The notes: generated from the letters alone by a model not told the origin. A DNA stretch of 64,000 nt from CAZSHG01 sp964459995 (GCA_964459995.1 CAYWOR010000004.1:1-64000), one strand, 5' to 3'. Numbered from the stretch's first letter, positions 16,973-25,801 are shown. Numbers and translations: made by a program.

Positions 16973-17911
16973 TTAGTCGGAAGATGTTGAGAATGAGCCG
17001 CGGCGAGCCATTGAAAGGCCGACTCTATAACTTATTGGTAGGTCTTCTTGAATCGACATTGACGCGCCGGCACGGAAACCCTCGAAAATGCGTAAATCAG
17101 CACCTGCTGTGAAATCGCGTTCGGATAATCCCCCGCGAACAGAGAAATAATCGCGGTAGGAGATTTCGAGTCCAGAAGAAGCCTCGAAAAGCTTCTCCTG
17201 AAGAGAGTAACTCCCACCTGTGCAAAGAGATGCGGCGAATCCGGCTCCGATATCGAAAGTATAGTTACCCCCCAACTCAAGCGAAGGTGCACCGAATTCC
17301 GAGGTGCCGCTACCCCAAGAGATATAGTTAGCTTTGCCGAAAATCGCACCGAGATGCAGGTTGTGAACAGGGTTCCAATCCGCTCCGAAAGACGCTACAG
17401 CGCCATATCCGCGAATATCGACGAGATCGCGAAAAATAAAACCAGCCGACGCGCCTATACGAATGCCTTCGCCAATTCTAATAGCGTAACCGGGGATCAA
17501 TGCGGCATCGTGATGGCTTTCTTCACCAATTAAATAGGGGCGATTGGTCGGAGAAACTGGTGATGTTGGGTCGGGAAGGGCTGTAGTGTTTATTCCAGAG
17601 CCTCCGGCATAAAGAACGCCTATCGCAAAATCTCCGGGGCCGCCGATTTTAAGCTCGATACCAGCCGCGTCGGATATAAGGAGGCCATTATATCGTTGTT
17701 CGTGGCTAAAGAATAGGAAGTTGCCATTGCCGATAGTCGCTGGATTATTGAATATCCCACTCGCGCCTCTCGATACGAATGGTGAGCCTCCCATGGCCGA
17801 GGAGACGATATCCGAATCCATATGGAGAAAATCATTAACGAAGGAATCCGCGGAAAGGAATACGATTGCCAAAAGAAAGACGACTATGATGTAATTATTT
17901 TTCATAAGCAC
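16973..17911 (-). CDS. PorV/UPF0164-like outer-membrane beta-barrel protein
   Basis: About 312 residues with a signal peptide (KNNYIIVVFLLAIVFLSA). A conserved opening follows (SSAMGGSPFVSRGASGIFNNPA) that resembles the start of PorV/PorQ/UPF0164 and FadL-like barrels. Alternating amphipathic strands with Gly/aromatic ends continue to the C-terminus (YRVGLSMAR). PorV is the outer-membrane shuttle of the Por secretion system, which would fit the Por-type C-terminal domains on other proteins here. Three starts are possible: TTG 17944, GTG 17911 and ATG 17905. AAAGGA, 9 nt before GTG 17911, decides for that one, with moderate confidence. Confidence 0.75.
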   Translation of the reverse strand: MLMKNNYIIVVFLLAIVFLSADSFVNDFLHMDSDIVSSAMGGSPFVSRGASGIFNNPATIGNGNFLFFSHEQRYNGLLISDAAGIELKIGGPGDFAIGVLYAGGSGINTTALPDPTSPVSPTNRPYLIGEESHHDAALIPGYAIRIGEGIRIGASAGFIFRDLVDIRGYGAVASFGADWNPVHNLHLGAIFGKANYISWGSGTSEFGAPSLELGGNYTFDIGAGFAASLCTGGSYSLQEKLFEASSGLEISYRDYFSVRGGLSERDFTAGADLRIFEGFRAGASMSIQEDLPISYRVGLSMARRGSFSTSSD

Positions 17912-17982
17912 AATTAAAAATCCTTTTGTTAATTTCGATTTCAATCTTTCGCAATTGCCATGCCATGGTCAATTATAAAACA

Positions 17983-18006
17983 AAAAGGGCGATCTCCCGA
18001 CCGCCC
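17983..18006 (-). terminator. Intrinsic terminator of nrdJ
   Basis: On the minus strand GGGCGGT (18000-18006) pairs with 17988-17994 (one G-T pair). Five T follow at 17983-17987. Confidence 0.8.
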
Positions 18007-18028
18007 CTGTTTGACTATTGGAATAGTG

Positions 18029-20416
18029 TTATCCGCATTTGCTGTTGCCGCAGGAATAGCATTTCTGGCAACCTTCTTCGTAATACATTCGGCTCCCACA
18101 TTCCGAGCAAATAGTTCCTGGCTCGCCGTTTTCACTATCTGTATCTGGTGGCGGAAGTTTGAAACTCACGTCCTTTTTCCGATTTGGATTCAGCGCTAAT
18201 GTGTCCATTTCGGATTCCTCTTTACCCTCTTCATTTTTCCTCGCTTCGATATACCAGTATAGTGCTTTCGAGATACCGTCCGAGCAGGATTTGATCATCT
18301 CGCCCCTGTCCCATACAGGGCTGGGGCAGGCGATACCCTTTAACTGGCTGTAGATCTCTTGAGGGTCGATTCCGCTTCTTAGGGCGAGGCTTATCATCCT
18401 GCTGACAGCCTCCGACCAGCTTTGTGCACATCCACCGGATTTTCCGATATGAGTAAAAAGCTCGCAGGGCGAGTGTTCGTCTTCATTGATTGTAACATAG
18501 AGTTTTCCGCATCCACCGGCGATTTTATAGGTTGCACCCTGAGTTACTACCGGCCTTGGCCGCTTTTTAATTCTGACTGTTTTGGGAAGCCTTTCGGCGA
18601 GAATTTCCTTTTCTTCCTTTGGTTCGCTCTTTTTAACACTGAGCACCTGCTCACTGCGACTTCCGTCGCGATAGATTGTAACTCCTTTGCAACCAAGCTC
18701 GTAAGCGAGTCGATAAACTTTGCGAACCTCCTCTTCCGTGGCTTTATTGGAGAAATTGACCGTTTTCGAGACCGCATTGTCGGTGTATTTCTGGAAAGCG
18801 GCCTGAATTCGGACATGCCATTCGGGGGTAATATCGTGACTGGTCACGAAAACGTCGCGCATATCCTTCGGAATCTCATCTATGTCTGCAACTGTGCCTT
18901 TTTCGATGACCTTACGCATGAGTTCTTCGGAATATATCCCTCTGTCGCGAAGAGCTTTTTCGAAGAATGGATTGACTTCCAGCATTCTGGTGCCGTCCAT
19001 GACATTACGTTCGTAAGCAAGAGCGAAAATTGGCTCGATTCCACTCGAACAGGAGGAGATAATGCTAATTGTGCCTGTAGGGGCAATTGTCGTAACAGTG
19101 GCGTTTCTAACGGCGATTCCGTCGGGATGATCGAAGATGCTCCCTCTGAAATTAGGGAAAGTTCCGCGTTTTGCGGCAAGTTCGACCGATTTTTTTCTGC
19201 CTTCGACTTGAATCGAGGACATAATTTCTTCGGCGAGACACACAGCTTTTTCTGAATTGTATGGGATGCCCATCTGGAAAAGCATATCGGCGAAACCCAT
19301 TATTCCAAGGCCTATTTTGCGATTAGCGCGGGTCATCTGTTCGATTTCTTTTAAGGGATATTTGTTCGCGTCGATGACATTGTCAAGGAAGTGCACGGCT
19401 TTTTGGGTTACTTCGCTTAGGCGGTCGAAATCGAGGGTTTTATCGGCCAAGACGAAATTCGAGAGATTGATGCTTCCGAGGTTACAGCTTTCGTAGGGCA
19501 ATAATGGTTGTTCGCCGCAGGGATTAGTGCTTTCGATTTCTCCAATATGTGGTGTCGGGTTATCGCGGTTGACTCTATCGAGGAAAATTATCCCCGGTTC
19601 ACCTGTTGACCATGCGTGATGGACGATTTTTTCGAAAACTTCTCTCGCCTTGAGTTTAGCGACCGGAGCGCTTCCGCGCGGATTCCGAAGTTCAAATTCG
19701 CTGTCGGCATCCACGGCCTTCATAAAATCCTCTGTGAGAGCGACGGAGATATTGAAATTGTTGAGCTTGTCGAGATTTGCTTTGCACTCGATGAACTCGA
19801 GAATGTCGGGGTGATCGACACGAAGAATGCCCATGTTCGCACCACGACGGGTTCCCCCCTGTTTGACTGTCTCTGTGGCCGCATCATAGACCTGCATAAA
19901 GCTAATCGGACCGGAGGAAACGCCAACAGTGCTTTTCACGACGTCGTTGGCAGGCCGGATTCTCGAGAATGAGAAACCGGTTCCGCCGCCCGATTTGTGA
20001 ATCAGAGCCGTGTTTTTGAGAGTTTGGAAGATGGCTTCCATCGAGTCTTCAACCGGAAGGACAAAACATGCCGAAAGCTGGCCGAGATTTCTGGCGGCAT
20101 TCATCAATGTCGGTGAATTGGGCATGAAATCGCGATCCACCATCATCTCGTAGAAGCATTTTGCCGTTTCGGCAAAATTGGCTTTCGGGTCATAATGGAG
20201 ATCTACTTCTGCAATAGCCTTCGCAACACGTGCGAACATATCTTCCGGCTTTTCAGTAACATTGCCGTGCGGATCTCTAATGAGATAACGCTTTTTCAGA
20301 ACAGTCAATGCGTTATCGCTTAACACAGGTTTTTTCGAGAGCAGTTTTCGCTCTTCGGGAAAACTGATTGAGAGGTCAAGCATCCCCGGGGTCGATCTAT
20401 CGAGTTCTTCGCTCAT
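18029..20416 (-). CDS. nrdJ: Adenosylcobalamin-dependent (class II) ribonucleoside-diphosphate reductase
   Basis: A 795-residue class II RNR that makes deoxyribonucleotides with a B12-derived thiyl radical, without oxygen. It shows NPCGEQPLLPYESCNLGSINL (the catalytic Cys/Glu loop), the phosphate-binding LGIMGFADML and APTGTISIISSCSSGIEP stretches. The C-terminal ~100 residues carry the vitamin B12-RNR extension and end in a zinc-ribbon-like cluster (CSECGSRMYYEEGC then CYSCG). AGGA, 8 nt before ATG 20416, supports the start. It has its own promoter and tandem NrdR-like boxes upstream and a terminator downstream. Oxygen independence fits an anaerobe. Confidence 0.96.
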   Translation of the reverse strand: MSEELDRSTPGMLDLSISFPEERKLLSKKPVLSDNALTVLKKRYLIRDPHGNVTEKPEDMFARVAKAIAEVDLHYDPKANFAETAKCFYEMMVDRDFMPNSPTLMNAARNLGQLSACFVLPVEDSMEAIFQTLKNTALIHKSGGGTGFSFSRIRPANDVVKSTVGVSSGPISFMQVYDAATETVKQGGTRRGANMGILRVDHPDILEFIECKANLDKLNNFNISVALTEDFMKAVDADSEFELRNPRGSAPVAKLKAREVFEKIVHHAWSTGEPGIIFLDRVNRDNPTPHIGEIESTNPCGEQPLLPYESCNLGSINLSNFVLADKTLDFDRLSEVTQKAVHFLDNVIDANKYPLKEIEQMTRANRKIGLGIMGFADMLFQMGIPYNSEKAVCLAEEIMSSIQVEGRKKSVELAAKRGTFPNFRGSIFDHPDGIAVRNATVTTIAPTGTISIISSCSSGIEPIFALAYERNVMDGTRMLEVNPFFEKALRDRGIYSEELMRKVIEKGTVADIDEIPKDMRDVFVTSHDITPEWHVRIQAAFQKYTDNAVSKTVNFSNKATEEEVRKVYRLAYELGCKGVTIYRDGSRSEQVLSVKKSEPKEEKEILAERLPKTVRIKKRPRPVVTQGATYKIAGGCGKLYVTINEDEHSPCELFTHIGKSGGCAQSWSEAVSRMISLALRSGIDPQEIYSQLKGIACPSPVWDRGEMIKSCSDGISKALYWYIEARKNEEGKEESEMDTLALNPNRKKDVSFKLPPPDTDSENGEPGTICSECGSRMYYEEGCQKCYSCGNSKCG

Positions 20417-20468
20417 TAGGGCCGTCCTATCGAAAAGAAATTGTTAATTATCTGTTTAGCTGAAAGGC

Positions 20469-20497
20469 AATTTAAGGGGCGATCAAGGGGATGTCAA
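20469..20497 (-). promoter_or_regulatory. Promoter of nrdJ
   Basis: On the minus strand TTGACA (20492-20497), a 17-nt spacer and TAAATT (20469-20474) predict a start near 20462 and a ~46-nt leader. The NrdR-like boxes lie directly upstream of the -35. Confidence 0.6.
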
Positions 20498-20504
20498 GAG
20501 AAAA

Positions 20505-20551
20505 ACACAAGATATTGCGTTTTTTATTTTTTGAGCCCCAACAAGTTGTGG
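20505..20551. promoter_or_regulatory. Tandem NrdR-like boxes upstream of nrdJ
   Basis: ACACAAGATATTGCGT (20505-20520) matches 14 of 16 positions of the NrdR-box consensus acaCwAtATaTwGtgt. A second, weaker box (20536-20551, CCCCAACAAGTTGTGG, 10 of 16, core C and G positions kept) is centred exactly 31 bp away, the helical spacing typical of paired NrdR sites. This predicts ATP/dATP-responsive repression of nrdJ by NrdR. Confidence 0.65.
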
Positions 20552-20598
20552 GTAAATTGTGATTTAACTGTTGATAAATCGGCAGTTATCAAGGTCGA

Positions 20599-21597
20599 TT
20601 ATGCTTGTTCTGAGATTTCTGATGGTTCGAAAGGGCTTTGTGTCGGCTCGAATACCGCGAGAATCCCCCATGGAGTCGGGTAGATTCGTGAGCGCATGAT
20701 TTTGCCGTCGAGTTTATCGACTAAATCCTCGCTCTCTCCACTTTGAAGAACACGCATAAAGCCATCGAAGAACTTTGTTCGGCGGATTTGCGGATAAATG
20801 GACATGAGATTCTTCCACTCGAGTTGATCCGGTTCTATATTCAAAATCTCAGCGAAAGATTCGTTACAGTAAAGAATCGAAATATCGTCGCCAAGGGCTA
20901 TAATAGGCGACTTGATTGAATTTAACAAGATTCTGTGTCGGGTTTCGCTTTCTTTAAGAACCTGTTCTGTTCGTTTTCGCAGACTGATATCGCGGACGAG
21001 GAGAACCGCGCCTTCGCGGTCTTTGATATTGCCGGAAATTATCTCCAACGGCATTGTCCCGCCATCTTTCTTTCTTCCCGTGGCGACTCCGATATGAAAG
21101 CCTTCTCGCTCTAAAGCATAGTAAATCTCGTGCTTCTGTCCGGGGTCTGTGCGACGGTCGAAATAGATTTTGTCGGTCTTTTGGCCGATCATTTCTTCAA
21201 CCGAATATCCAAACATCCGCGAGACCATACGGTTGCACATCCGAACATTTCTGTCGGAATCAACGACGAGAAGGACATCGGGGTTGATACTGTCGATTAC
21301 ATTCTCAAGTTCGGAAAGCTCTTTTTCGGTTTTTCGCCAAAGCTTGAAAGTTACAAATAGCAATAGCAAAAGGAGTATAAAAGCAACATTAATTATTACC
21401 TCTGCAATTGGAATACGAGTGTAGAATCTCAAGAATTCGTAAAGATTATCAAGTAGGTTGATCGAGATGCTGAATGCGAGCAATGCCGCGATGAAGGTTA
21501 TAACAACAACTAAACGAGCGATTGTTCGTTTTTCTTTGGCTTTGATGTAGTCGTTTTTCAATTCTGCTCCCGAGGCTGGCCGGTGGCTGTGTGTCAT
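20599..21597 (-). CDS. Membrane-anchored dual PAS-domain sensor protein
   Basis: About 332 residues. Two membrane segments lie at about 27-46 and 63-80, then a short linker helix, a first PAS domain (VIDSINPDVLLVVDSD, MFGYSVEEMIG) with PAC-like tail (LVRDISLRKRTEQ), and a second PAS (HRILLNSIKSPIIAL, LYCNESFAEILN). There is no histidine kinase, GGDEF or HTH domain, so it must signal through a partner or act as a stand-alone sensor. The start at 21597 is favoured because the best promoter (21624-21651) lies between it and the upstream in-frame ATGs. The ligand is unknown. Confidence 0.82.
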   Translation of the reverse strand: MTHSHRPASGAELKNDYIKAKEKRTIARLVVVITFIAALLAFSISINLLDNLYEFLRFYTRIPIAEVIINVAFILLLLLLFVTFKLWRKTEKELSELENVIDSINPDVLLVVDSDRNVRMCNRMVSRMFGYSVEEMIGQKTDKIYFDRRTDPGQKHEIYYALEREGFHIGVATGRKKDGGTMPLEIISGNIKDREGAVLLVRDISLRKRTEQVLKESETRHRILLNSIKSPIIALGDDISILYCNESFAEILNIEPDQLEWKNLMSIYPQIRRTKFFDGFMRVLQSGESEDLVDKLDGKIMRSRIYPTPWGILAVFEPTQSPFEPSEISEQA

Positions 21598-21623
21598 ATC
21601 GATTTGCGAGAACAAATCCAGAT

Positions 21624-21651
21624 ATAATATGTATTTATTCGGGTTATTCAA
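21624..21651 (-). promoter_or_regulatory. Promoter of the PAS sensor gene
   Basis: On the minus strand TTGAAT (21646-21651), a 16-nt spacer and TATTAT (21624-21629) predict transcription from about 21617. This excludes the in-frame ATG at 21684 and supports the start at 21597. Confidence 0.45.
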
Positions 21652-21723
21652 TAAAAATTCGCTGTCGAGAGTCTGCGCTAACATGGTTTTCCATCGAAGC
21701 ACAAGTCAATATTCATGTTGCAG

Positions 21724-21752
21724 TTGACAATTCGCCTCTAAGCGCGTATCTT
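21724..21752 (+). promoter_or_regulatory. Leaderless-type promoter of the UbiA gene
   Basis: TTGACA (21724-21729), a 17-nt spacer and TATCTT (21747-21752) end 8 nt before the ATG at 21761. The predicted start of transcription (about 21759) nearly coincides with the start codon, and there is no Shine-Dalgarno. Confidence 0.65.
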
Positions 21753-21760
21753 TCGCGTGC

Positions 21761-22636
21761 ATGGCGAAACGAAAAGGAAATAAATCATTATTCGGCGAAT
21801 GGGGCGAATTAATCCGATGGAAGAACACCATCGTTGCGCTTCTATGCGTTATGGTGGGCTTCATTCTTGGTGATGAGCCTTTTCCGCAACCGGGACGACT
21901 TCTGGTCTATCTTGTGCTCGGATTCATTTTTACCGGCGGCAATGTCCTAAATGATTTCGCCGATGTTGCTTCGGATAGAATCGCACATCCAAAACGACCG
22001 CTTCCATCGGGAACCATCCAACAAAAATCCGCTCTGTTTCTTGGTTTGGGTCTAATGGGAATGGGCTTATTTCTGAACTTTCTCGGAATGAAATACTATG
22101 GCCTAATTCCAGCGCTAATAGCCTTCTCAGCGCTTGTTTTACTGGTTTTTTACGACTTTCTGGGAAGCCGAATCCCTCTACTTGGCAATATAATCATTGC
22201 ACTGTTATCTGGAATGGTCTTCATCTTTGTCGGATCCGCTCAGGGATTGACTCACGGACATATTTTCGCGGCTGGATATTCAGCATTAATAACCCTTGCA
22301 CGAGAAATCGTCAAAGACATCGCCGACCGACCAGCAGACGAAAGTGTCGGAATAAAAACAATTTCGGCGGTTATCGGCGACAAACGCTCTGCTAATCTGG
22401 CTTCACTCTGCATGGCGATAATTATTCCGATGACCATCGTTCCTTATTTTACCGGTGTTTTCAACGAGTGGTATCTTGGGTTGGTAATTTTATTTGTAGA
22501 TCTTCCGATCGCACTTCTCGCATGGCTTCTTCCGGGTAATATCTCCCCAGCGAAGGCTAAAAAATATGCGCGCGATATGAAATGGATCATCATCGGTGGC
22601 ATGATTGCACTCTTCATTGGCGGGATAGCATCGTGA
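21761..22636 (+). CDS. UbiA family prenyltransferase, geranylgeranylglycerol-phosphate geranylgeranyltransferase-like
   Basis: A 291-residue polytopic UbiA protein with about eight or nine membrane segments. The first Asp-rich motif is NDFADVASD (64-72), followed by RIAHPKRPLPSG. The second is REIVKDIADRPADE (181-194). The RPLPSG and KDIAD pattern is that of the digeranylgeranylglyceryl-phosphate synthase branch, which adds the second isoprenoid ether in archaeal lipids. Similar genes occur in FCB-group bacteria, but quinone or heme prenyltransferases of the same fold cannot be excluded. It overlaps dtd (GTGA). A leaderless promoter is predicted. Confidence 0.82.
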   Translation: MAKRKGNKSLFGEWGELIRWKNTIVALLCVMVGFILGDEPFPQPGRLLVYLVLGFIFTGGNVLNDFADVASDRIAHPKRPLPSGTIQQKSALFLGLGLMGMGLFLNFLGMKYYGLIPALIAFSALVLLVFYDFLGSRIPLLGNIIIALLSGMVFIFVGSAQGLTHGHIFAAGYSALITLAREIVKDIADRPADESVGIKTISAVIGDKRSANLASLCMAIIIPMTIVPYFTGVFNEWYLGLVILFVDLPIALLAWLLPGNISPAKAKKYARDMKWIIIGGMIALFIGGIAS

Positions 22637-23100
22637 TTGCGCTACTTCAAAGGGTTTCCTCGGCATCTGTCGAAGTCGAAGGTGAAACTGTGGGCAAAAT
22701 CGGTGCAGGCTTGGTTGTTCTTTTGGGGGTTTACGAGGACGACACAGCTCAAGATGCGGAGTTTCTGGCCAATAAATGCCCGAATCTTCGTATTTTCGGG
22801 GATGACAATGACGCTATGAACTTGTCACTACTCGATATTGGTGGAGCAATCCTCGCAATAAGCCAATTCACTCTCTGCGCAAACGCCAGAAAGGGTCGGC
22901 GTCCGAGTTTCGATTCAGCGATGCCGCCCGAGCAGGCGAATGAGCTTTATGATTTATTCTGTGCCGAGATAGAAAAAACTGGTGCCTGTGTCGAACGTGG
23001 TGTTTTTGGCGCGAAAATGACTGTTAAAATTATCAATGAAGGACCTGTAACAATAATTCTGAATTCGCGTGAAACACGACGCGGCAATTTCAAAGAGTGA
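22633..23100 (+). CDS. dtd: D-aminoacyl-tRNA deacylase
   Basis: A 155-residue DTD that hydrolyses D-aminoacyl-tRNA (and glycyl-tRNA-Ala) in the cytoplasm. It has the two active-site signatures SQFTLCANARKGRRPSF and NEGPVTIIL (the Gly-cisPro motif). The start is GTG 22633, because the family begins close to (M/V)-x-A-L-L-Q-R-V and GTG overlaps the UbiA stop as GTGA. A longer in-frame start at 22582 would read through the UbiA end and is rejected. Confidence 0.95.
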   Translation: MIALLQRVSSASVEVEGETVGKIGAGLVVLLGVYEDDTAQDAEFLANKCPNLRIFGDDNDAMNLSLLDIGGAILAISQFTLCANARKGRRPSFDSAMPPEQANELYDLFCAEIEKTGACVERGVFGAKMTVKIINEGPVTIILNSRETRRGNFKE

Positions 23101-23109
23101 CAGAAGGAT

Positions 23110-23697
23110 ATGATTTATCTTGCATCGAAATCGCCTCGCAGGAGGCAATTGCTGGCATCGGCAGGAATACCTTTCGAGGTCGTGAATCGCGATCCGGTGG
23201 GGCTTCCGGTTTTCGATAATAGCAATCCAGGGGAATATGCCCGTGAACTTGCCGCGCGCAAAGCACTCGCCGCGAAATGCCCTTCGGATAAGTTGGTTCT
23301 CGGATGCGATACCATCGTAGTCTTGGCAGGTGAATTGCTCGAAAAGCCACCAAACGAACGGGATGCAGTAGAATACCTTCTTCGGTTGCAGAACAATTGG
23401 CACGATGTTTACACCGGAATCGCCCTTTGGGACAGAGCACGTGATATCCTTCATTCCGATGTTGAGCGGACCCGAGTCCATTTCGCACCGTTGACTTTGG
23501 AAGATATCGAGGCTTATGTCCTCACCGGTGAACCGATGGACAAGGCCGGCGCGTATGGGATCCAAGAAAAGGGCGCTCTTTTAATAAGAGAAATTGATGG
23601 AGATTATTTCAATGTGGTCGGGTTGCCCCTTTTCCGCTTGACACTTCTGCTTGAAAAGTTTAATATAAAGGTTCGCGACTTAATAGCGCGTTGTTAA
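23110..23697 (+). CDS. maf: Maf family nucleoside triphosphate pyrophosphatase
   Basis: A 195-residue Maf protein. Maf enzymes hydrolyse non-canonical or canonical NTPs to NMP and are linked to division arrest. The N-terminal LASKSPRRRQLL is the substrate-loop signature. LGCDTIVVL carries the catalytic Asp, and DKAGAYGIQEKGALL and GDYFNVVGLPL complete the fold. The D-K-A-G-A-Y-G-I-Q form points to the YhdE-type (dTTP/UTP) subgroup. It starts 9 nt after dtd in the same operon. Confidence 0.94.
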   Translation: MIYLASKSPRRRQLLASAGIPFEVVNRDPVGLPVFDNSNPGEYARELAARKALAAKCPSDKLVLGCDTIVVLAGELLEKPPNERDAVEYLLRLQNNWHDVYTGIALWDRARDILHSDVERTRVHFAPLTLEDIEAYVLTGEPMDKAGAYGIQEKGALLIREIDGDYFNVVGLPLFRLTLLLEKFNIKVRDLIARC

Positions 23698-23748
23698 TCA
23701 CCACGTGCTGTTAGTTATGAGTTCAACACTTTTTTATAGATAGATATC

Positions 23749-24768
23749 GTGAGAGAATTAGGCGAATACCTTCGACAAATGCGTGAAGCGAGGGGACTTT
23801 CGATAGAGGAAGTCGCCAAAGCTACAAAAATCAGCGCAAATTATATCCGCGCTCTCGAAGAGGGCGATTATGAAAGTCTTCCTGCCGACATATATGTCCG
23901 AGGTTTTATCAAGAGCTACGGACAGCTTCTAAATGCGGATTTGGAAGAACTTAACGCTCGATATGAAACAGCGAGACCCAAACCGAAAGCAAGGCGTATC
24001 TTCTCCGGCAAACCGAAAGAAGACTTGCCCTACGAATCGCCGATTCCGAAATCCGCGATTGGGAAGAAACGAGTGCTACCCCGCAGAATCAAGCTGAATC
24101 GAGGCTCGATTATTGTCATAGTTTTAGTCTTGGTCGGCTTGATCGTCATACTTCGGACAGTTTTGAACAAAAAAGGACCTTCCGGACCTCCTATAACAAG
24201 CATTACAGAGGTTGCAAGCGCTGACAGCGGAGCCTCTAACGGCAATAAGCTCGTCTCACCGCTTACTACCGAAGATCTCACTCAGGAGATACGTCTAAAG
24301 CTTGGCGAAATCAACCCGGCATGGGCATTGGGGCGTGCCGATTCGCTCACACTTTCTATATATGCTCGTCAAAAGAGCTGGATTCTCGTTGAAACCGACT
24401 ATAAAAGGGCCTTTAAGGGCGATATCGATCGCGGTCAAACTATGGTTTTCGTCGCGAAAAACTCGTTTTTCCTCACAATGGGAAACCCGAGTGTAATGCA
24501 CCTCATGATAAATGGTTTCGATATGACCGAATGGCCGGAGCGCGTTTATCCGATGGATTTGGACATTACTCGCGCGAATGTCCTTCAGCTTCTTGAAGGC
24601 GCAGAACAACTGAGCCTTCCTCGTCCGCCGCGACCTGGAATCATCGGCGCTCCTCCATCGGAATCGGACTCTGTTCTCACTCCTCCGCCACTCAGAACAC
24701 GCGGCATCACTGTCGGTGCCGGCGAACTTCGAAACAACGAAACACCACCACCTGAAAGCCCACGATAA
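23749..24768 (+). CDS. RodZ-like protein: N-terminal HTH, one membrane segment, C-terminal DUF4115
   Basis: A 339-residue bitopic protein. A Cro/RodZ-type helix-turn-helix occupies residues 1-70 (LRQMREARGLSIEEVA, ISANYIRALEEGDYESLPAD, YVRGFIKSYGQ). A lysine/arginine-rich linker leads to a membrane helix (about 120-138), then an extracytoplasmic DUF4115 beta-domain (about 205-285) and a proline-rich tail. RodZ links MreB to the wall-elongation machinery. No mreB is in the window. The GTG start at 23749 has no ribosome site; a TATAGA box ending 8 nt upstream suggests a leaderless start. Confidence 0.85.
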   Translation: MRELGEYLRQMREARGLSIEEVAKATKISANYIRALEEGDYESLPADIYVRGFIKSYGQLLNADLEELNARYETARPKPKARRIFSGKPKEDLPYESPIPKSAIGKKRVLPRRIKLNRGSIIVIVLVLVGLIVILRTVLNKKGPSGPPITSITEVASADSGASNGNKLVSPLTTEDLTQEIRLKLGEINPAWALGRADSLTLSIYARQKSWILVETDYKRAFKGDIDRGQTMVFVAKNSFFLTMGNPSVMHLMINGFDMTEWPERVYPMDLDITRANVLQLLEGAEQLSLPRPPRPGIIGAPPSESDSVLTPPPLRTRGITVGAGELRNNETPPPESPR

Positions 24769-24777
24769 TCATCGATT

Positions 24778-25758
24778 ATGTCTAACGGCGAGCAAAAAAC
24801 CGGAGTTTTTGAAATCGAAACCGAACTCGATAAGAAAGAATCCGGTTTTTTTGTCCGAATAATTTGCGCGATTCTATCCGCGGTTATTCCGGGGCTTGGC
24901 CAGGCAATTCAACAGCGATATTTAAAAGCCTTCGATTTTCTTGTCTTATACGGCTGTTGTATGGTAGCCGCTTTGTTGTTTGCAATTCAACTTTTCGGTG
25001 GCATAACACTCCCCTTTGTAATGCTTTCTATTATTGCTTTGCCCTCTATCCTCGGCTTTTTCGATGCCCTTTTTAATAAAGCACATCCGGGAGATGCCGA
25101 TACAATAGTCAGAAGTGTTTTTCTATTTGCATTTTTTTACCTCATAACAATTGGACCTTTTCATTTCATCTCGAATATTATCGGATTCAAGATTCATCGA
25201 ATTGGTAGAGAAGCGACACAACTTGAGCCGATTTTCTATCCCGGCGATGCGATAGTTTTCGATCTCGACGCTTACGGATTGCGAACTCCCGGAATCAAAC
25301 GCTCCGGGGAGCTTGTGGAGGCTGGCGATATAATTCTTCACGAAAAGAAAACCAGAACCGAGCGTAGTAAAAAGCCTGCGGTTCATTTTGTTCTTGCGGC
25401 GTCAGGAGACACTTTACAGTCTATAAATGGAGTTGTTACTGTAAATGGACGTTTAGTAAAACTCCCGTTGACAGCAAAATTCACACGCGACGGCGATTTT
25501 GGTCCTATTGTAGTTCCTAAAGACGAGCTTTTTGTTGTTGATAACACTCAGGAATTTTTTCCGATCTTCTTTAACTCTGTAATTGGAAAAGCTGGAGCAA
25601 TTCTTTGGTCGAAAGAATATAGCGGAGATTACCGCTGGGAACGTTTTGGGAGGTCTTTCGACAAAGTTGGAATACTTTTTCCGAAGGATGTCGATTTTGA
25701 TACAACTGATGTCATAATCGATTTATTACCAACAGAAGAAGAGATATTATTTAAATAA
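24778..25758 (+). CDS. Signal peptidase I-like membrane protein lacking the catalytic Ser/Lys (pseudoenzyme)
   Basis: A 326-residue protein. The N-terminal part has SAVIPGLGQAIQQ (34-46) and three or four membrane segments, like the PGSGQ domains at 15041 and 16209. From about 140 it has the S26 signal-peptidase fold. LEPIFYPGD (149-157) matches box B, but the catalytic Ser position is Q148. AASGDTL and GVVTVNGRLV match box D and the following strand, but the Lys position is H203. VPKDELFVVDN (246-256) matches box E. With both catalytic residues replaced, it probably binds but does not cut signal peptides, or has a new role. It has no ribosome site. Confidence 0.75.
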   Translation: MSNGEQKTGVFEIETELDKKESGFFVRIICAILSAVIPGLGQAIQQRYLKAFDFLVLYGCCMVAALLFAIQLFGGITLPFVMLSIIALPSILGFFDALFNKAHPGDADTIVRSVFLFAFFYLITIGPFHFISNIIGFKIHRIGREATQLEPIFYPGDAIVFDLDAYGLRTPGIKRSGELVEAGDIILHEKKTRTERSKKPAVHFVLAASGDTLQSINGVVTVNGRLVKLPLTAKFTRDGDFGPIVVPKDELFVVDNTQEFFPIFFNSVIGKAGAILWSKEYSGDYRWERFGRSFDKVGILFPKDVDFDTTDVIIDLLPTEEEILFK

Positions 25759-25801
25759 TAGTATTAAGTATTTCTTATATCTTATTATTTAACAATTCAT
25801 T

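Noticed and set aside
18422..19255. 277-residue plus-strand reading frame opposite nrdJ
   Set aside because: It mirrors the codon pattern of nrdJ and has a Phe/Cys-rich composition typical of antisense shadows.
20417..20598. Cobalamin riboswitch upstream of the B12-dependent nrdJ
   Set aside because: The interval lacks a B12-box-like sequence and is too short for the aptamer once the promoter is placed.
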